A stretch of DNA of 18,211 nt, taken from contig JAHHUJ010000013.1 in assembly GCA_020024075.1 (NCBI GenBank), positions 1 through 18,211 on the forward strand, in the 5' to 3' direction. Shown piece after piece: positions 7,757-15,856 of this stretch. The DNA is from Psychrobacter sp. (lineage in GTDB: Bacteria > Pseudomonadota > Gammaproteobacteria > Pseudomonadales > Moraxellaceae). A program made the position numbers and the translations under genes. Every line of letters starts with the position of its first letter. Positions within the stretch are counted from its first letter, which is position 1. Under the pieces are notes generated by a model that was given only the letters and a program-made list of their open reading frames with translations, did no database searches and was not told the DNA's origin.

Positions 7757-7791
7757 TTATACACAGAGTTATCCACAGCGGTTGTGGGTAA
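7757..7791. other. Cluster of DnaA-box-like sites (origin-like region)
   Basis: TTATACACA (7757-7765) and TTATCCACA (7769-7777) both fit the consensus TTWTNCACA on the plus strand. TTACCCACA on the minus strand (7791-7783) differs at one position. A fourth near-match, TTAAACACA, reads on the minus strand at 7529-7521. Three sites in 35 bases beside an AT-rich tract in the longest gene-free stretch of the window is origin-like, but chromosomal origins usually lie near dnaA, which is not seen here. Confidence 0.5.
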
Positions 7792-8089
7792 CTGAATGTC
7801 CCCTAGATTTTATAAGGCTTAGCTAGGTCTTCACAAAGTATCGATTTCAGCACAAATAATAGTAATCACGATTCAAAGTCATTACTGACTAATCAGTGTC
7901 CTGATGTTCCACGCCCTTTGTAATAGGGTTTTATATTTAAGAGGATATAAATTTAGGCAAAATAAATTTGAATTAATTGGCATCACTAGTAGACTAGGCC
8001 TGTCTCTGTATAGGCTACTGTTGAATAGTCAGTGATAATTTTCGATGGTTCTTTTTATGGGTGCTTTTTTTCTTAAGTATTAACGATAA

Positions 8090-8153
8090 AGTTAATTAAC
8101 GGTATGGTTGATTAAAGGCACGGTTAGTTAAAGGCATGATTAACTAAAGGTAG
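8090..8153 (+). repeat. Four 16-bp tandem units abutting the phosphatase start
   Basis: Units are AGTTAATTAACGGTAT (8090), GGTTGATTAAAGGCAC (8106), GGTTAGTTAAAGGCAT (8122) and GATTAACTAAAGGTAG (8138). The last three carry AAAGG, and the final AAAGG (8146-8150) is the Shine-Dalgarno of the phosphatase, six bases before its ATG at 8157. The repeat therefore supplies the ribosome site. Confidence 0.8.
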
Positions 8154-8156
8154 GGT

Positions 8157-8834
8157 ATGAAAAAAATATATTTGGTTCGACATGGACAAAGTACAGCCAA
8201 TGCTGGAGGGGAGATACAGCCTAACGCAAAGATTGAGTTGACCGAGCTGGGGCATAAGCAGGCAGAAGAAGCGGCAGATTGGCTACTGCAAAACTTAGGC
8301 AAGGATATCAGCTCCATCTGTGTTTCGAGCTATATTCGTACCCAGCAAACCGCACAGCCGTTAGTGAACAAACTAAAGCAGACACCAAAAGTGATAGAAG
8401 GCTTACAAGAGTTTGACTTAATTGGTTTTAGCCGCCTAAAAGGGACGACTTTCGCGCAGCGTATGGCATTGACTGAGGCTTATTGGCAATCGGCCAATCC
8501 TACCATTGCTAACGCAGAGGATGCAGAGAGTTTTCAGCAGTTTTATCAACGTATTCCACAAGTGCTCGAACAATTTGCAGCTTTTGAGAACGGCAATCAT
8601 GTGGTGTTTACGCATGGGTATTGGATCAGTATGTTGATATGGTATCTACTTGGTTTGCCAGATGATGAGACGCAGCACGTGGTCAAATTTCGTCAGTTTG
8701 AATTGTCCATACGTGCCCAAAACGGGGAGGTGTTCTGTCTAACTCTACCTAGTGAGGAGTTAAAAGAACAATATGCACCAACTATTACTAAAGTGCGTCA
8801 CTGTACTGACCAAAACTCGGATTTATCAGCTTAA
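8157..8834 (+). CDS. Histidine phosphatase family protein
   Basis: A cytoplasmic phosphatase of the phosphoglycerate-mutase-like superfamily, 225 residues. The catalytic motif is LVRHGQ with R8, H9 and G10 (H9 would be phosphorylated). Other pocket residues visible are R61 in SSYIRTQQTA, the likely acid E85 in GLQEFD and H153 in VVFTHGYW. This is the full set for an active enzyme. Its substrate cannot be told: cofactor-independent mutases, sugar phosphatases and CobC/SixA-like enzymes share these motifs, and it lacks a mutase-specific signature I can recognise. The start is set by AAAGG in the last unit of the upstream 16-bp repeat. No neighbour suggests a pathway. Confidence 0.88.
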   Translation: MKKIYLVRHGQSTANAGGEIQPNAKIELTELGHKQAEEAADWLLQNLGKDISSICVSSYIRTQQTAQPLVNKLKQTPKVIEGLQEFDLIGFSRLKGTTFAQRMALTEAYWQSANPTIANAEDAESFQQFYQRIPQVLEQFAAFENGNHVVFTHGYWISMLIWYLLGLPDDETQHVVKFRQFELSIRAQNGEVFCLTLPSEELKEQYAPTITKVRHCTDQNSDLSA

Positions 8835-8840
8835 GTAAGC

Positions 8841-8882
8841 CATTAAAGCTGCCTTGATTGTCATTAAAGTTGTTACTTTGGC
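8841..8882. repeat. Imperfect 21-bp tandem duplication after the phosphatase gene
   Basis: CATTAAAGCTGCCTTGATTGT (8841) is followed by CATTAAAGTTGTTACTTTGGC (8862); the first ten bases match with one change and the rest has diverged. AAGCCA (8837-8842) and TGGCTT (8879-8884) can pair, with an A-rich stretch after, but this is a poor terminator. Confidence 0.45.
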
Positions 8883-9006
8883 TTTAAAAAAATACAAATG
8901 CCTCCATTAACTAATATCAGCATTTTTGAATAATACTTCCTAGAATAGGCAGAGCTTTAAAACAGTAATAACTAATAAAAATACGATAAATAATACGAGC
9001 GAAAAT

Positions 9007-12000
9007 ATGAAACAAGATAATGCAGCGCTAGATTTGACCTTACACCCAAGCTTTGAATTAATTCAACACCAAAAAATTGAAGCGTTGTCGCTAGATGTTG
9101 TTATTAGTAAGCATAAGCAAACCGGAGCCATGCATTATCACTTGGCGCATCCGAGTGATGAAAATGCGTTTTTGGTAGGTTTTCGCACTCAGCCTATGGA
9201 TTCAAAGGGTGAGGCGCATATTCTTGAGCATACCGCGCTTTGTGGCTCTGCCAAATATCCAGTGCGCGATCCTTTCTTTTCGATGATCAAGCGCTCATTG
9301 AATACCTTTATGAATGCCATGACGGCGGCTGACTGGACGGCGTATCCATTTGCTACCCAAAATACAAACGACTACTTCAATCTGTTGTCTGTCTATCTTG
9401 ATGCTTCATTCTTTCCAAATTTGCATCCGTTAGATTTCGCTCAAGAAGGCATTCGTATTGAGCTGGATGACAATGATAAGCCGCAGTTTAAAGGCATTGT
9501 GTTTAATGAGATGAAAGGGGCGATGAGTGGGGAGATTGACCAGCTGTATCACAGTGTTGCGCATCATTTATTCCCAACCACCACTTATCATTACAATTCT
9601 GGGGGTGATCCTGCGGATATTCCAGACTTGACCCATGCAGAGTTGGTTGAGTTCCATAAAAGTCATTATCACCCCTCTAACAGTGTGATTATGAGCTTTG
9701 GTAACATTCCGGTGCAGCAAACTCAGGCTAAGTTACATGAAGATGCTTTGGCTCAGTTCGGAGAAGGTAAAAAGCATGAGTCACGTCCTGAGACTCGTCT
9801 AAAAGCACCGATTCAGGTTACTGAGACCTACACGGTCGATGAGATTGATAAAGCACAGACCCATCATGCTATGGCTTGGTTATTGCCAGAGATTACCGAT
9901 CCAAAGCAGCGTTTGGCACTGCGTTTGCTTGAAGGGGTTTTAATCGAGCACGCAGGCTCACCTCTACGTGCGTATTTGGACAGTCATCCTTTAGCGACTG
10001 GCCCAAGTCCACTATTGGGCTTAGATGACAGTCACTTTGAAATGGTGTTCTATGCAGGGGTGCGCGGCTCAGAAGCTGAACATGCCGATGCCGTTGAGCA
10101 AGGGATTTTAGATTTATTACAGCAAGTGGCCAATAGCGAGATTGACCCTGAAGCCATTGAGACCATCTTGCACCAAATTGAGATTGATCAGCGTCATATT
10201 GGCGGTGATAGCATTCCTTATGGTTTAAACCTAATGTTAGAGGGCTTTAGTACAGCCATCCATGATGGCAACCCGATTGATATTTGGGAGGTCGATGAGC
10301 ACTTACAGTGGCTACGCGAACAAGTAAAAGATCCGAGCTGGCTACCTAGCTTGTTACAGAAGCATTTGATTGATAACCCACACCGAGTGCGTGTGACCTT
10401 AGTGCCTGATGCCACCAAGTCTGCTAAATTGGCAGAGGCGGAACAAGCCCGATTGGATGCTATCGAAGCGACATTAACCGCAGATGACAAACAAAAAATC
10501 AGAGAGCAAGCTGAGCAATTAACCGCCCGTCAAGCGGCAGAAGATGACTTAAGCTTATTGCCTAAAGTGGGTCTAGAAGATGTTCCTGACTCTATCAGCT
10601 TCACTCATGGTAAGCAGACAGACATTAAGCTTGCCGGTGACGACAGTGTCCTGTATCAGTATCAAGCCGGGACCAATGGCTTGTACTATTATCAGTTGAT
10701 TATGCCGCTGGCGGGTCAAGATGAATTAATTAATCATCCGTTATTGCCTATTTATCTAGGTTTGCTGTCTGATCTGGGAACTGATACGTTGTCCGCGCGT
10801 GAGTTTCAAGCGCTACAAGCCGCACACTCTTCAGGGGTAACGGCGCGTATCAGCCAGCGCACCTCGCCGCAAGATCCAGACTTATTGAGCAGTTACTTTG
10901 TGGTGGCGACCCGTGCGTTAAATCGTAAGCCGGAAGCCATTGATTTAGTGAAGCAAGTATTAGAGCACAGTATCTTCACTGAAAAAGAGCGTATCAAAGA
11001 GCTATTGCAACAAAAACGTGCTGGCTGGCAGTCTCGTTTGGCCAACTCAGGTCATGCGTATGCGATGCAAACGGCAAGCCGTAGTATGAGTCGTCAAGCT
11101 GAGCTTGAATATGTGCGTAGTGGTTTGCCTGCATTAAATGCCCTAAAAGAGTTCTTAGGCAATGCCGCTGAAGATGAGTCTAAATGGGATGAGCTGTCTA
11201 GTGCTCTAATAGTGCTGCACAAGCGCTTGGCAAGCCTACCTAAGCAGGCGCTGATTGTGTGTGAGCCAGAGCAAACAGAGCATTTCAAACAATTAATTGA
11301 GCAAAGCTGGGAGCAGTCACGTTATACCAATAAGGTCGAGCAAGACAGTCAGGCTTTGGCAGACAGTATTCCAAATGAGTACACTCAGTTGCAGCTTGAA
11401 CGAGGCCGTATAACGCCGCAACAAGAGACGCGGACAGAGCGTCTAGCAGAGGATATGGCTTGGTTGGTCGCTACCAATGTTTATCACAATGCCGCAGCTT
11501 ATCCAGTCGTGCCAGCAGATCATCCAGATACGGCAGCACTGATGGTATTGGCTCCATACTTACGTAACGGCTATTTGCACAGTGCTATCCGTGAGCGCGG
11601 TGGTGCTTATGGTGGTGGTGCAGGATATGACGCTAATGCGTGTGCCTTTAAGTTCTTTAGCTACCGTGATCCGCAATGTGCGGAAACCTTTGAGCATTTT
11701 GAACAAAGTGTGAACTGGCTGCTTAATGAGCCACAGAAGCCAGAACAATTGGAGGAGGCGATCTTAGGGATTGTCTCAGCTATGGACAAGCCAGGCTCTC
11801 CTGCAGGCGAAGCGGTTAAATCTTGCTTCGCTGACTTACACAATCGCGGGGAAGCTTGGCAACAAAAAATGCGCGGTAGTATCTTAGCCGTTACTTTAGA
11901 AGACTTGCAGCGTGTGGCGACCACTTACCTAAAAGATAAGCCAAGTAGCAAAGCGGTATTGGCTCCTCATGATAAAGAAGAGGCAGTGCAGCAGCTTGGG

Positions 12001-12027
12001 TTCAAAGTGGCGAAAGTTGCCAGCTAA
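9007..12027 (+). CDS. Insulinase-family M16C zinc metallopeptidase, PreP-like
   Basis: A 1006-residue peptidase of the presequence-protease type, which clears short unstructured peptides inside a two-half chamber. The inverted zinc motif HILEH gives ligands H71 and H75 with catalytic E74; the third ligand is E168 in FKGIVFNEMKGAMSG. The substrate-binding R/Y element is visible near the C-terminus in IRERGGAYGGGAGYD. Length matches PreP (about 970-1000) rather than M16A pitrilysin or M16B processing peptidases. The N-terminus is polar with no signal peptide, so the protein is expected in the cytoplasm. Only a weak GAG lies seven bases before the ATG. The second half (about 540 onward) shows the expected M16 duplication without a second HxxEH. 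Confidence 0.94.
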   Translation: MKQDNAALDLTLHPSFELIQHQKIEALSLDVVISKHKQTGAMHYHLAHPSDENAFLVGFRTQPMDSKGEAHILEHTALCGSAKYPVRDPFFSMIKRSLNTFMNAMTAADWTAYPFATQNTNDYFNLLSVYLDASFFPNLHPLDFAQEGIRIELDDNDKPQFKGIVFNEMKGAMSGEIDQLYHSVAHHLFPTTTYHYNSGGDPADIPDLTHAELVEFHKSHYHPSNSVIMSFGNIPVQQTQAKLHEDALAQFGEGKKHESRPETRLKAPIQVTETYTVDEIDKAQTHHAMAWLLPEITDPKQRLALRLLEGVLIEHAGSPLRAYLDSHPLATGPSPLLGLDDSHFEMVFYAGVRGSEAEHADAVEQGILDLLQQVANSEIDPEAIETILHQIEIDQRHIGGDSIPYGLNLMLEGFSTAIHDGNPIDIWEVDEHLQWLREQVKDPSWLPSLLQKHLIDNPHRVRVTLVPDATKSAKLAEAEQARLDAIEATLTADDKQKIREQAEQLTARQAAEDDLSLLPKVGLEDVPDSISFTHGKQTDIKLAGDDSVLYQYQAGTNGLYYYQLIMPLAGQDELINHPLLPIYLGLLSDLGTDTLSAREFQALQAAHSSGVTARISQRTSPQDPDLLSSYFVVATRALNRKPEAIDLVKQVLEHSIFTEKERIKELLQQKRAGWQSRLANSGHAYAMQTASRSMSRQAELEYVRSGLPALNALKEFLGNAAEDESKWDELSSALIVLHKRLASLPKQALIVCEPEQTEHFKQLIEQSWEQSRYTNKVEQDSQALADSIPNEYTQLQLERGRITPQQETRTERLAEDMAWLVATNVYHNAAAYPVVPADHPDTAALMVLAPYLRNGYLHSAIRERGGAYGGGAGYDANACAFKFFSYRDPQCAETFEHFEQSVNWLLNEPQKPEQLEEAILGIVSAMDKPGSPAGEAVKSCFADLHNRGEAWQQKMRGSILAVTLEDLQRVATTYLKDKPSSKAVLAPHDKEEAVQQLGFKVAKVAS

Positions 12028-12057
12028 CTTAAGCAGGTACTGGCTTGGTTGAGTGAT

Positions 12058-12113
12058 ATTGTTTGAGTCACATTGCTTGAGTCACATTACTTAAATGACA
12101 TTGCTTGAATGAC
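12058..12113. repeat. Four 14-bp tandem units after the M16C gene
   Basis: ATTGTTTGAGTCAC, ATTGCTTGAGTCAC, ATTACTTAAATGAC and ATTGCTTGAATGAC follow each other without gaps, starting 31 bases after the stop codon and before the terminator. They are transcribed as part of the 3' untranslated region. Confidence 0.85.
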
Positions 12114-12128
12114 AATAGCAGAATAAAA

Positions 12129-12157
12129 AGAGGTGGGCTTAAAGCTCACCTTTTTTT
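12129..12157 (+). terminator. Rho-independent terminator after the M16C gene
   Basis: AGGTGGGCT (12131-12139) pairs with AGCTCACCT (12143-12151), one G-U, across a 3-base loop, followed by a run of seven T. Confidence 0.9.
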
Positions 12158-12173
12158 ATGACCATTACACCAC

Positions 12174-12203
12174 CATTAATTTTTATGGTCATTAATTTTT
12201 ATG
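12174..12203. repeat. 16-bp tandem duplication before the small membrane-protein gene
   Basis: CATTAATTTTTATG occurs exactly at 12174-12187 and again at 12190-12203, giving a 16-bp period. No promoter was assigned with confidence in the remaining 110 bases before the next gene. Confidence 0.6.
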
Positions 12204-12312
12204 CTTTATCAAGCTTTAGACTACCTAGTGTTATAAATCGAAGCAATAAAGAGCAATTTGTGGTTAGATAGCAGGCCAACCCAGATTTCTATTTTGATAA
12301 TAAGAGAAAACA

Positions 12313-12816
12313 ATGCAAGATGAGTACCCTAAGCCTAGTCAGGACCACCATATTCCTGATCCTGTGGCGATGATTAAGACCGACCAAACCAAAAGCTATG
12401 GTTATTTATCACGCTTTGCATTGGTCTATACTTTACTTTATGTCTTTTTGCCATCAAGTTTGGCTCAGCTAGGTGTATCGCTTTCTGGATTAGGGTTATC
12501 GGCCGTAGTGGTTTTGGGATTAAACATAGCGCTGATTGCTATATTTACAAGAACCCAGCAGCGCAGTCTAGAAAAAATAGAGTGTCACCGTATCGGCTTA
12601 TTAACCGCGGTATTTACCCTGGTAGTTACCTCTATATTGATGCTGTATTCTTTATACGACCTTTCAGCAGCCAAGCTTACTGTCACGGCGCTTAAAGAAG
12701 ATAAGGTAATCCCTATGTTGGTTATTAGTGGGTCTATTGGATTTGCCATTAACTATGTGGTCGTTACCTATGGCCTGTGGTTACTACAACGCTTACAGTC
12801 TCGATTTGCTAAATAG
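12313..12816 (+). CDS. Small four-helix membrane protein (possibly ABZJ_00895 family)
   Basis: A 167-residue protein with a polar N-terminus of about 28 residues and four hydrophobic segments near 31-52, 57-79, 94-116 and 132-158, ending in a basic tail. The overall shape recalls the ABZJ_00895 family of small uncharacterised inner-membrane proteins from Acinetobacter and relatives; this is recall of layout, not a demonstrated match. No catalytic or binding motif is visible. TAAGAG lies a few bases before the ATG and acts as ribosome site. It converges on the acyltransferase pair with only 18 bases between stop codons and no terminator between them, so the two transcripts may overlap. Function unknown. 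Confidence 0.75.
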   Translation: MQDEYPKPSQDHHIPDPVAMIKTDQTKSYGYLSRFALVYTLLYVFLPSSLAQLGVSLSGLGLSAVVVLGLNIALIAIFTRTQQRSLEKIECHRIGLLTAVFTLVVTSILMLYSLYDLSAAKLTVTALKEDKVIPMLVISGSIGFAINYVVVTYGLWLLQRLQSRFAK

Positions 12817-12834
12817 GCTTAGTTTGATTGTGCG

Positions 12835-14217
12835 TTAGACAAGGTTGCAGATTTTTTCAAGTTTTAATAGTTCTATGCCTAATCTTTTAGGTAAATATTC
12901 CAGATTTGGCAGCGTTTTATCACAGCCAACAATACCAAAGTGTAGCTGATCTAGATAACTGGTAAAGGTAATATTTAACGCCTGACCATTGAATACCATA
13001 GAAGTGGGATATAAAGCGCTCAATGCGGCTCCGTTCCAATATAGAGGCTCTTTGGGGCCATGCAAATTAGAGATTAGGATATTGAAGGCTTGTTTTTTTG
13101 GATAAGCATTGGTCAACAGATTTACCCCTTCCCACGCGTAACTGATGGCACTGTAATTAATGACTTCGGCCTGATCCATCCGTCCAAACTTATCTTTGCC
13201 TAAGGTCATGCTGGCATGGATAGTTTTGATTCGCTCAATAGGATCGGCAACATTGGTGGCTAAGTTACAAAGCACCAAGGAAGCTTGATTGCCTGAAGCA
13301 CTGTCATCTTTGCGTAAAGACACTGGGACAAAAGCAATCAGGGGCTCTTCTGGTAGCTGATTAAGCTGTAATAAATAACTGCGTAAGGCTCCAGAACAAA
13401 TGGCTAAGGTCACGTCATTGAGACTCACTTGCAAGACTTCAGCTATTTGTTGAAATCGAGATAGAGCATAAGTAGTTGCAAAAATAGCTCGGCTATTGGA
13501 GATACGCTGATTTAATGGGCTAGTGGGAGCTTGTATGGTCGATACAAATCCAGGCTCGTTGCGTTCTTTAAGCTCATTCTTAAGTTCACCGAATACCGGC
13601 TTGATGGTACCAAGTTGTTCTTTTACCACTTTGCTAAAAGATCGTTTATGTGGCACTACGTTTTTTAAGTTTTTTTCATCGCGGCTTAGTAGGGCCCAAG
13701 GGGGCTGCGTCATAACCTCAGTGGGGGAAGTGGACAAAGATTTTTCGACAATACGCATGGCTGCCACGCCATCCACTAGAGAGTGATGAATCTTAAAGTA
13801 TAAAGCAAAGCGCTTGGGATTGGCCGTAGTTGCAGAGGTAGTGGACACACCATCGAAGCCTTCAATAATATGGCACTCCCATAACGGGTAGTTTTTATCC
13901 AGCATATTGGAATGGACATCGGATACGTAAGAAAGTAGCGTCTGAAAAGAGTGAGGCTGAGATAGAACGGTATGGTGGAAATGATAGTGTAGATCGAAGT
14001 GATCTGTGGTTTTCCAAAAGGTTAAGTTGTGCAGTACCTGATTAAAAGGAAAGGTGGGCGGCGTATTGCCGCTGCGTATTTGATGGACTAAATTCGCCAC
14101 AAAGTCAGGCTTTGCAGAGGTAGGAATATCAAACAAAAACAGCCCACCTACATGCATGGGCTGTTTGTGCTTTTCAATTAAAAAAAATAGCTGTTCTACC
14201 AACGAGACTACGCGCAT
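12835..14217 (-). CDS. WS/DGAT-family acyltransferase, downstream paralogue
   Basis: A wax ester synthase/acyl-CoA:diacylglycerol acyltransferase homologue of 460 residues, expected to make storage wax esters or triacylglycerol at the membrane surface. The catalytic HHxxxDG is HHSLVDG (144-150); PLWECH is at 111-116 and the conserved ND pair at 267-268. The NVPG motif, present in the neighbouring paralogue, is NLHG here (384-387), which could change activity or acceptor choice. It starts 37 bases after the paralogue's stop codon, with only a weak ribosome site, so it is probably co-transcribed and perhaps translationally coupled. The matching N-termini (KQPMHVGGLFLF, TPPTFPFNQVLHNL) show that the pair arose by tandem duplication. 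Confidence 0.9.
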   Translation of the reverse strand: MRVVSLVEQLFFLIEKHKQPMHVGGLFLFDIPTSAKPDFVANLVHQIRSGNTPPTFPFNQVLHNLTFWKTTDHFDLHYHFHHTVLSQPHSFQTLLSYVSDVHSNMLDKNYPLWECHIIEGFDGVSTTSATTANPKRFALYFKIHHSLVDGVAAMRIVEKSLSTSPTEVMTQPPWALLSRDEKNLKNVVPHKRSFSKVVKEQLGTIKPVFGELKNELKERNEPGFVSTIQAPTSPLNQRISNSRAIFATTYALSRFQQIAEVLQVSLNDVTLAICSGALRSYLLQLNQLPEEPLIAFVPVSLRKDDSASGNQASLVLCNLATNVADPIERIKTIHASMTLGKDKFGRMDQAEVINYSAISYAWEGVNLLTNAYPKKQAFNILISNLHGPKEPLYWNGAALSALYPTSMVFNGQALNITFTSYLDQLHFGIVGCDKTLPNLEYLPKRLGIELLKLEKICNLV

Positions 14218-14254
14218 ATGACTTATTACCGCTTAAAAATTTTTTAGACCAAAG

Positions 14255-15643
14255 TTATTCACGAATACCCAGTTTTCTTTCGTGACAAATATTTTCTAGA
14301 TGGGTCAACTCATTTTCTAATAACTTCAATATATTTTGAATTTTTGGTAAGGTTTTACTACAAGCTACGATACCAAACTCAATTTTATCCAAATAACTGG
14401 CCAAAGTAATATTCATGGCTTGACCGTTGAATAAGATAGAGGCTGGATATAACGCTCTTAACTCAGCACCATTCCAGTAAAGCTTTTTCTTAGAGCCAGG
14501 TACGTTTGAAATAATAAGGTTAAAAGCTTGTTTTTTTGGATAAGCACTGGTCAATACGTTAATAAGCTCCCAACTATAAGCCAGTAAGCTATAGTTAATG
14601 ACTTCAGGCTGGGTCATGCGACCGAAGCGTATCTTACCATCATTCATACTGCTGTTTACCAGTTTTAAACGGCTCAGCGGGTTTTCTAAGTGAGTGCCAA
14701 GGTTACATAAAATAAAGGCAAATTGGTTGCCCGAAGCGCTTTCATCTTTACGCATAGAGTAAGGTACCCAAGCGATTAAAGGCTCTTCAGGTAGCTCGCC
14801 AAGTGCAAGCAGATAGTTGCGCAAAGCACCGGAGCAAATAGTAAGTACCACGTCATTAATACTGACCCCTAAGCTCTGCGCTACATTTTTGAACCTTTCA
14901 AGCTCATAGGAGTCTGCAACGAAGCGTCTTGAGCTAGAAATACTCTGATTTAGGATACTGGCTGGAGCCTGAGTGGTTCTAACAAAGCTTGAATCTTGAC
15001 TTTGAGTTAGAGTTTTGGAGATTTCTTTGAAGACAGGTTTGGCGGTCTTTAATTGATCTTTAAAGATAGCCAAAGCAGAGCGTTCTTTATCAGGAAAAAT
15101 CGTTTCAATCTCATAACGATGGCGCATCATTAAAGCCCATAAAGGCAAGGTCAGGGTCTCGTTCGGTGATTGAGACAGTGACTTTTGTACCAAGCGCATG
15201 GCCGCAACACCATCCACCAAGGAGTGATGAATTTTAAAATATAGACCGAAGCGTTTTGGTCGTCCTGGAGATTCTGGTTCAATGCCTTCAATAATATGAC
15301 ATTCCCATAAAGGACGGGCGCGGTCTAGTAGGCGGCTATGCTCTTTTGAGATGTAAGACAGCAGCTCACGTACCCGTGCGGGCTTAGGCAGTGCGATATG
15401 TTGGAAATGATGCTCAACATCAAATTCTTCATCCTCAGTCCAATAGGCTAAGTTGTGAAGTACTTGGTTAAAAGGGAAGGTTGGAGGTGTCTTAGAAGCT
15501 TGCATTTGTTGGACTAACGTCAGGACGAAGTCTTCATCGGCATCTTCAGGAGTCTCAAACAAGAACAAACCACCAACGTGCATGGGCTGTTTGCGTTTTT
15601 CAACCAGCAAAAACATTAAATCTAATATTGATAATAAACGCAT
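14255..15643 (-). CDS. WS/DGAT-family acyltransferase, upstream paralogue
   Basis: The first gene of the acyltransferase pair, 462 residues, with all the family motifs: PLWECH (111-116), HHSLVDG (139-145, catalytic H140 and neighbouring D144), ND (263-264) and an intact NVPG (380-383). It is expected to join acyl-CoA to a fatty alcohol or diacylglycerol, giving wax ester or triacylglycerol. A strong AAAGGA Shine-Dalgarno seven bases upstream supports the ATG at 15643. A Fur-box-like sequence lies 56 bases upstream of the start, in the promoter region. Psychrobacter and Acinetobacter species are known to carry wax ester synthases of this family; which lipid is made cannot be told from sequence. 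Confidence 0.93.
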   Translation of the reverse strand: MRLLSILDLMFLLVEKRKQPMHVGGLFLFETPEDADEDFVLTLVQQMQASKTPPTFPFNQVLHNLAYWTEDEEFDVEHHFQHIALPKPARVRELLSYISKEHSRLLDRARPLWECHIIEGIEPESPGRPKRFGLYFKIHHSLVDGVAAMRLVQKSLSQSPNETLTLPLWALMMRHRYEIETIFPDKERSALAIFKDQLKTAKPVFKEISKTLTQSQDSSFVRTTQAPASILNQSISSSRRFVADSYELERFKNVAQSLGVSINDVVLTICSGALRNYLLALGELPEEPLIAWVPYSMRKDESASGNQFAFILCNLGTHLENPLSRLKLVNSSMNDGKIRFGRMTQPEVINYSLLAYSWELINVLTSAYPKKQAFNLIISNVPGSKKKLYWNGAELRALYPASILFNGQAMNITLASYLDKIEFGIVACSKTLPKIQNILKLLENELTHLENICHERKLGIRE

Positions 15644-15698
15644 AGCATTCCTTTGCTTAGATGAGTGGTAGAGATAGTGAAAAGCTTAACATTGAATA

Positions 15699-15717
15699 AG
15701 AACTGATAATCATTTTC
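15699..15717. promoter_or_regulatory. Fur-box-like site upstream of the acyltransferase pair
   Basis: AGAACTGATAATCATTTTC matches 14 of 19 positions of the Fur consensus, including a perfect GATAAT-C hexamer and 5 of 6 in the next block. A minus-strand TTGCAT with GAAAAT 18 bases on is a possible promoter just upstream, so a bound repressor could block it. Confidence 0.35.
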
Positions 15718-15793
15718 GGGGTAAGATCCATATTAATGCAAAACCTATTTAAGTTAAATAGATAATATTGCTATGAAGTATTACTTTATATTC

Positions 15794-15810
15794 AGGGCTC
15801 AATGAGCCCT
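15794..15810 (-). terminator. Hairpin, possible thiG terminator
   Basis: AGGGCTC and GAGCCCT form a perfect 7-bp stem with a 3-base loop, 79 bases past the thiG stop. No T-run follows on the minus strand, so termination would be inefficient or factor-dependent. Confidence 0.4.
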
Positions 15811-15856
15811 AAGTTTTAAAAGTAAAAAGGTTGTTAATAATAGGCTAGGAGGCTAG

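Larger units (their letters stand above)
7585..7914. repeat. 14-bp perfect inverted repeat flanking a DnaA-box cluster
   Basis: GCGTGGAACATCAG at 7585-7598 is the exact reverse complement of CTGATGTTCCACGC at 7901-7914. A second pair is nested inside: CTAAGCCTTA (7714-7723) and TAAGGCTTAG (7813-7822). Both enclose the DnaA-box-like sites and their centres (about 7750 and 7768) fall close to them. No flanking target duplication was found, so a miniature transposon is possible but unsupported. Confidence 0.75.

Noticed and set aside
7585..7914. Miniature inverted-repeat transposon
   Set aside because: The arms would serve as terminal repeats, but no target-site duplication flanks them and no second copy is in the window. 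Left open as a possibility in the findings.
7949..7969. 7-bp inverted repeat AAATTTA/TAAATTT
   Set aside because: Made only of A and T in AT-rich DNA, with no T-run or promoter link, so it is expected by chance.
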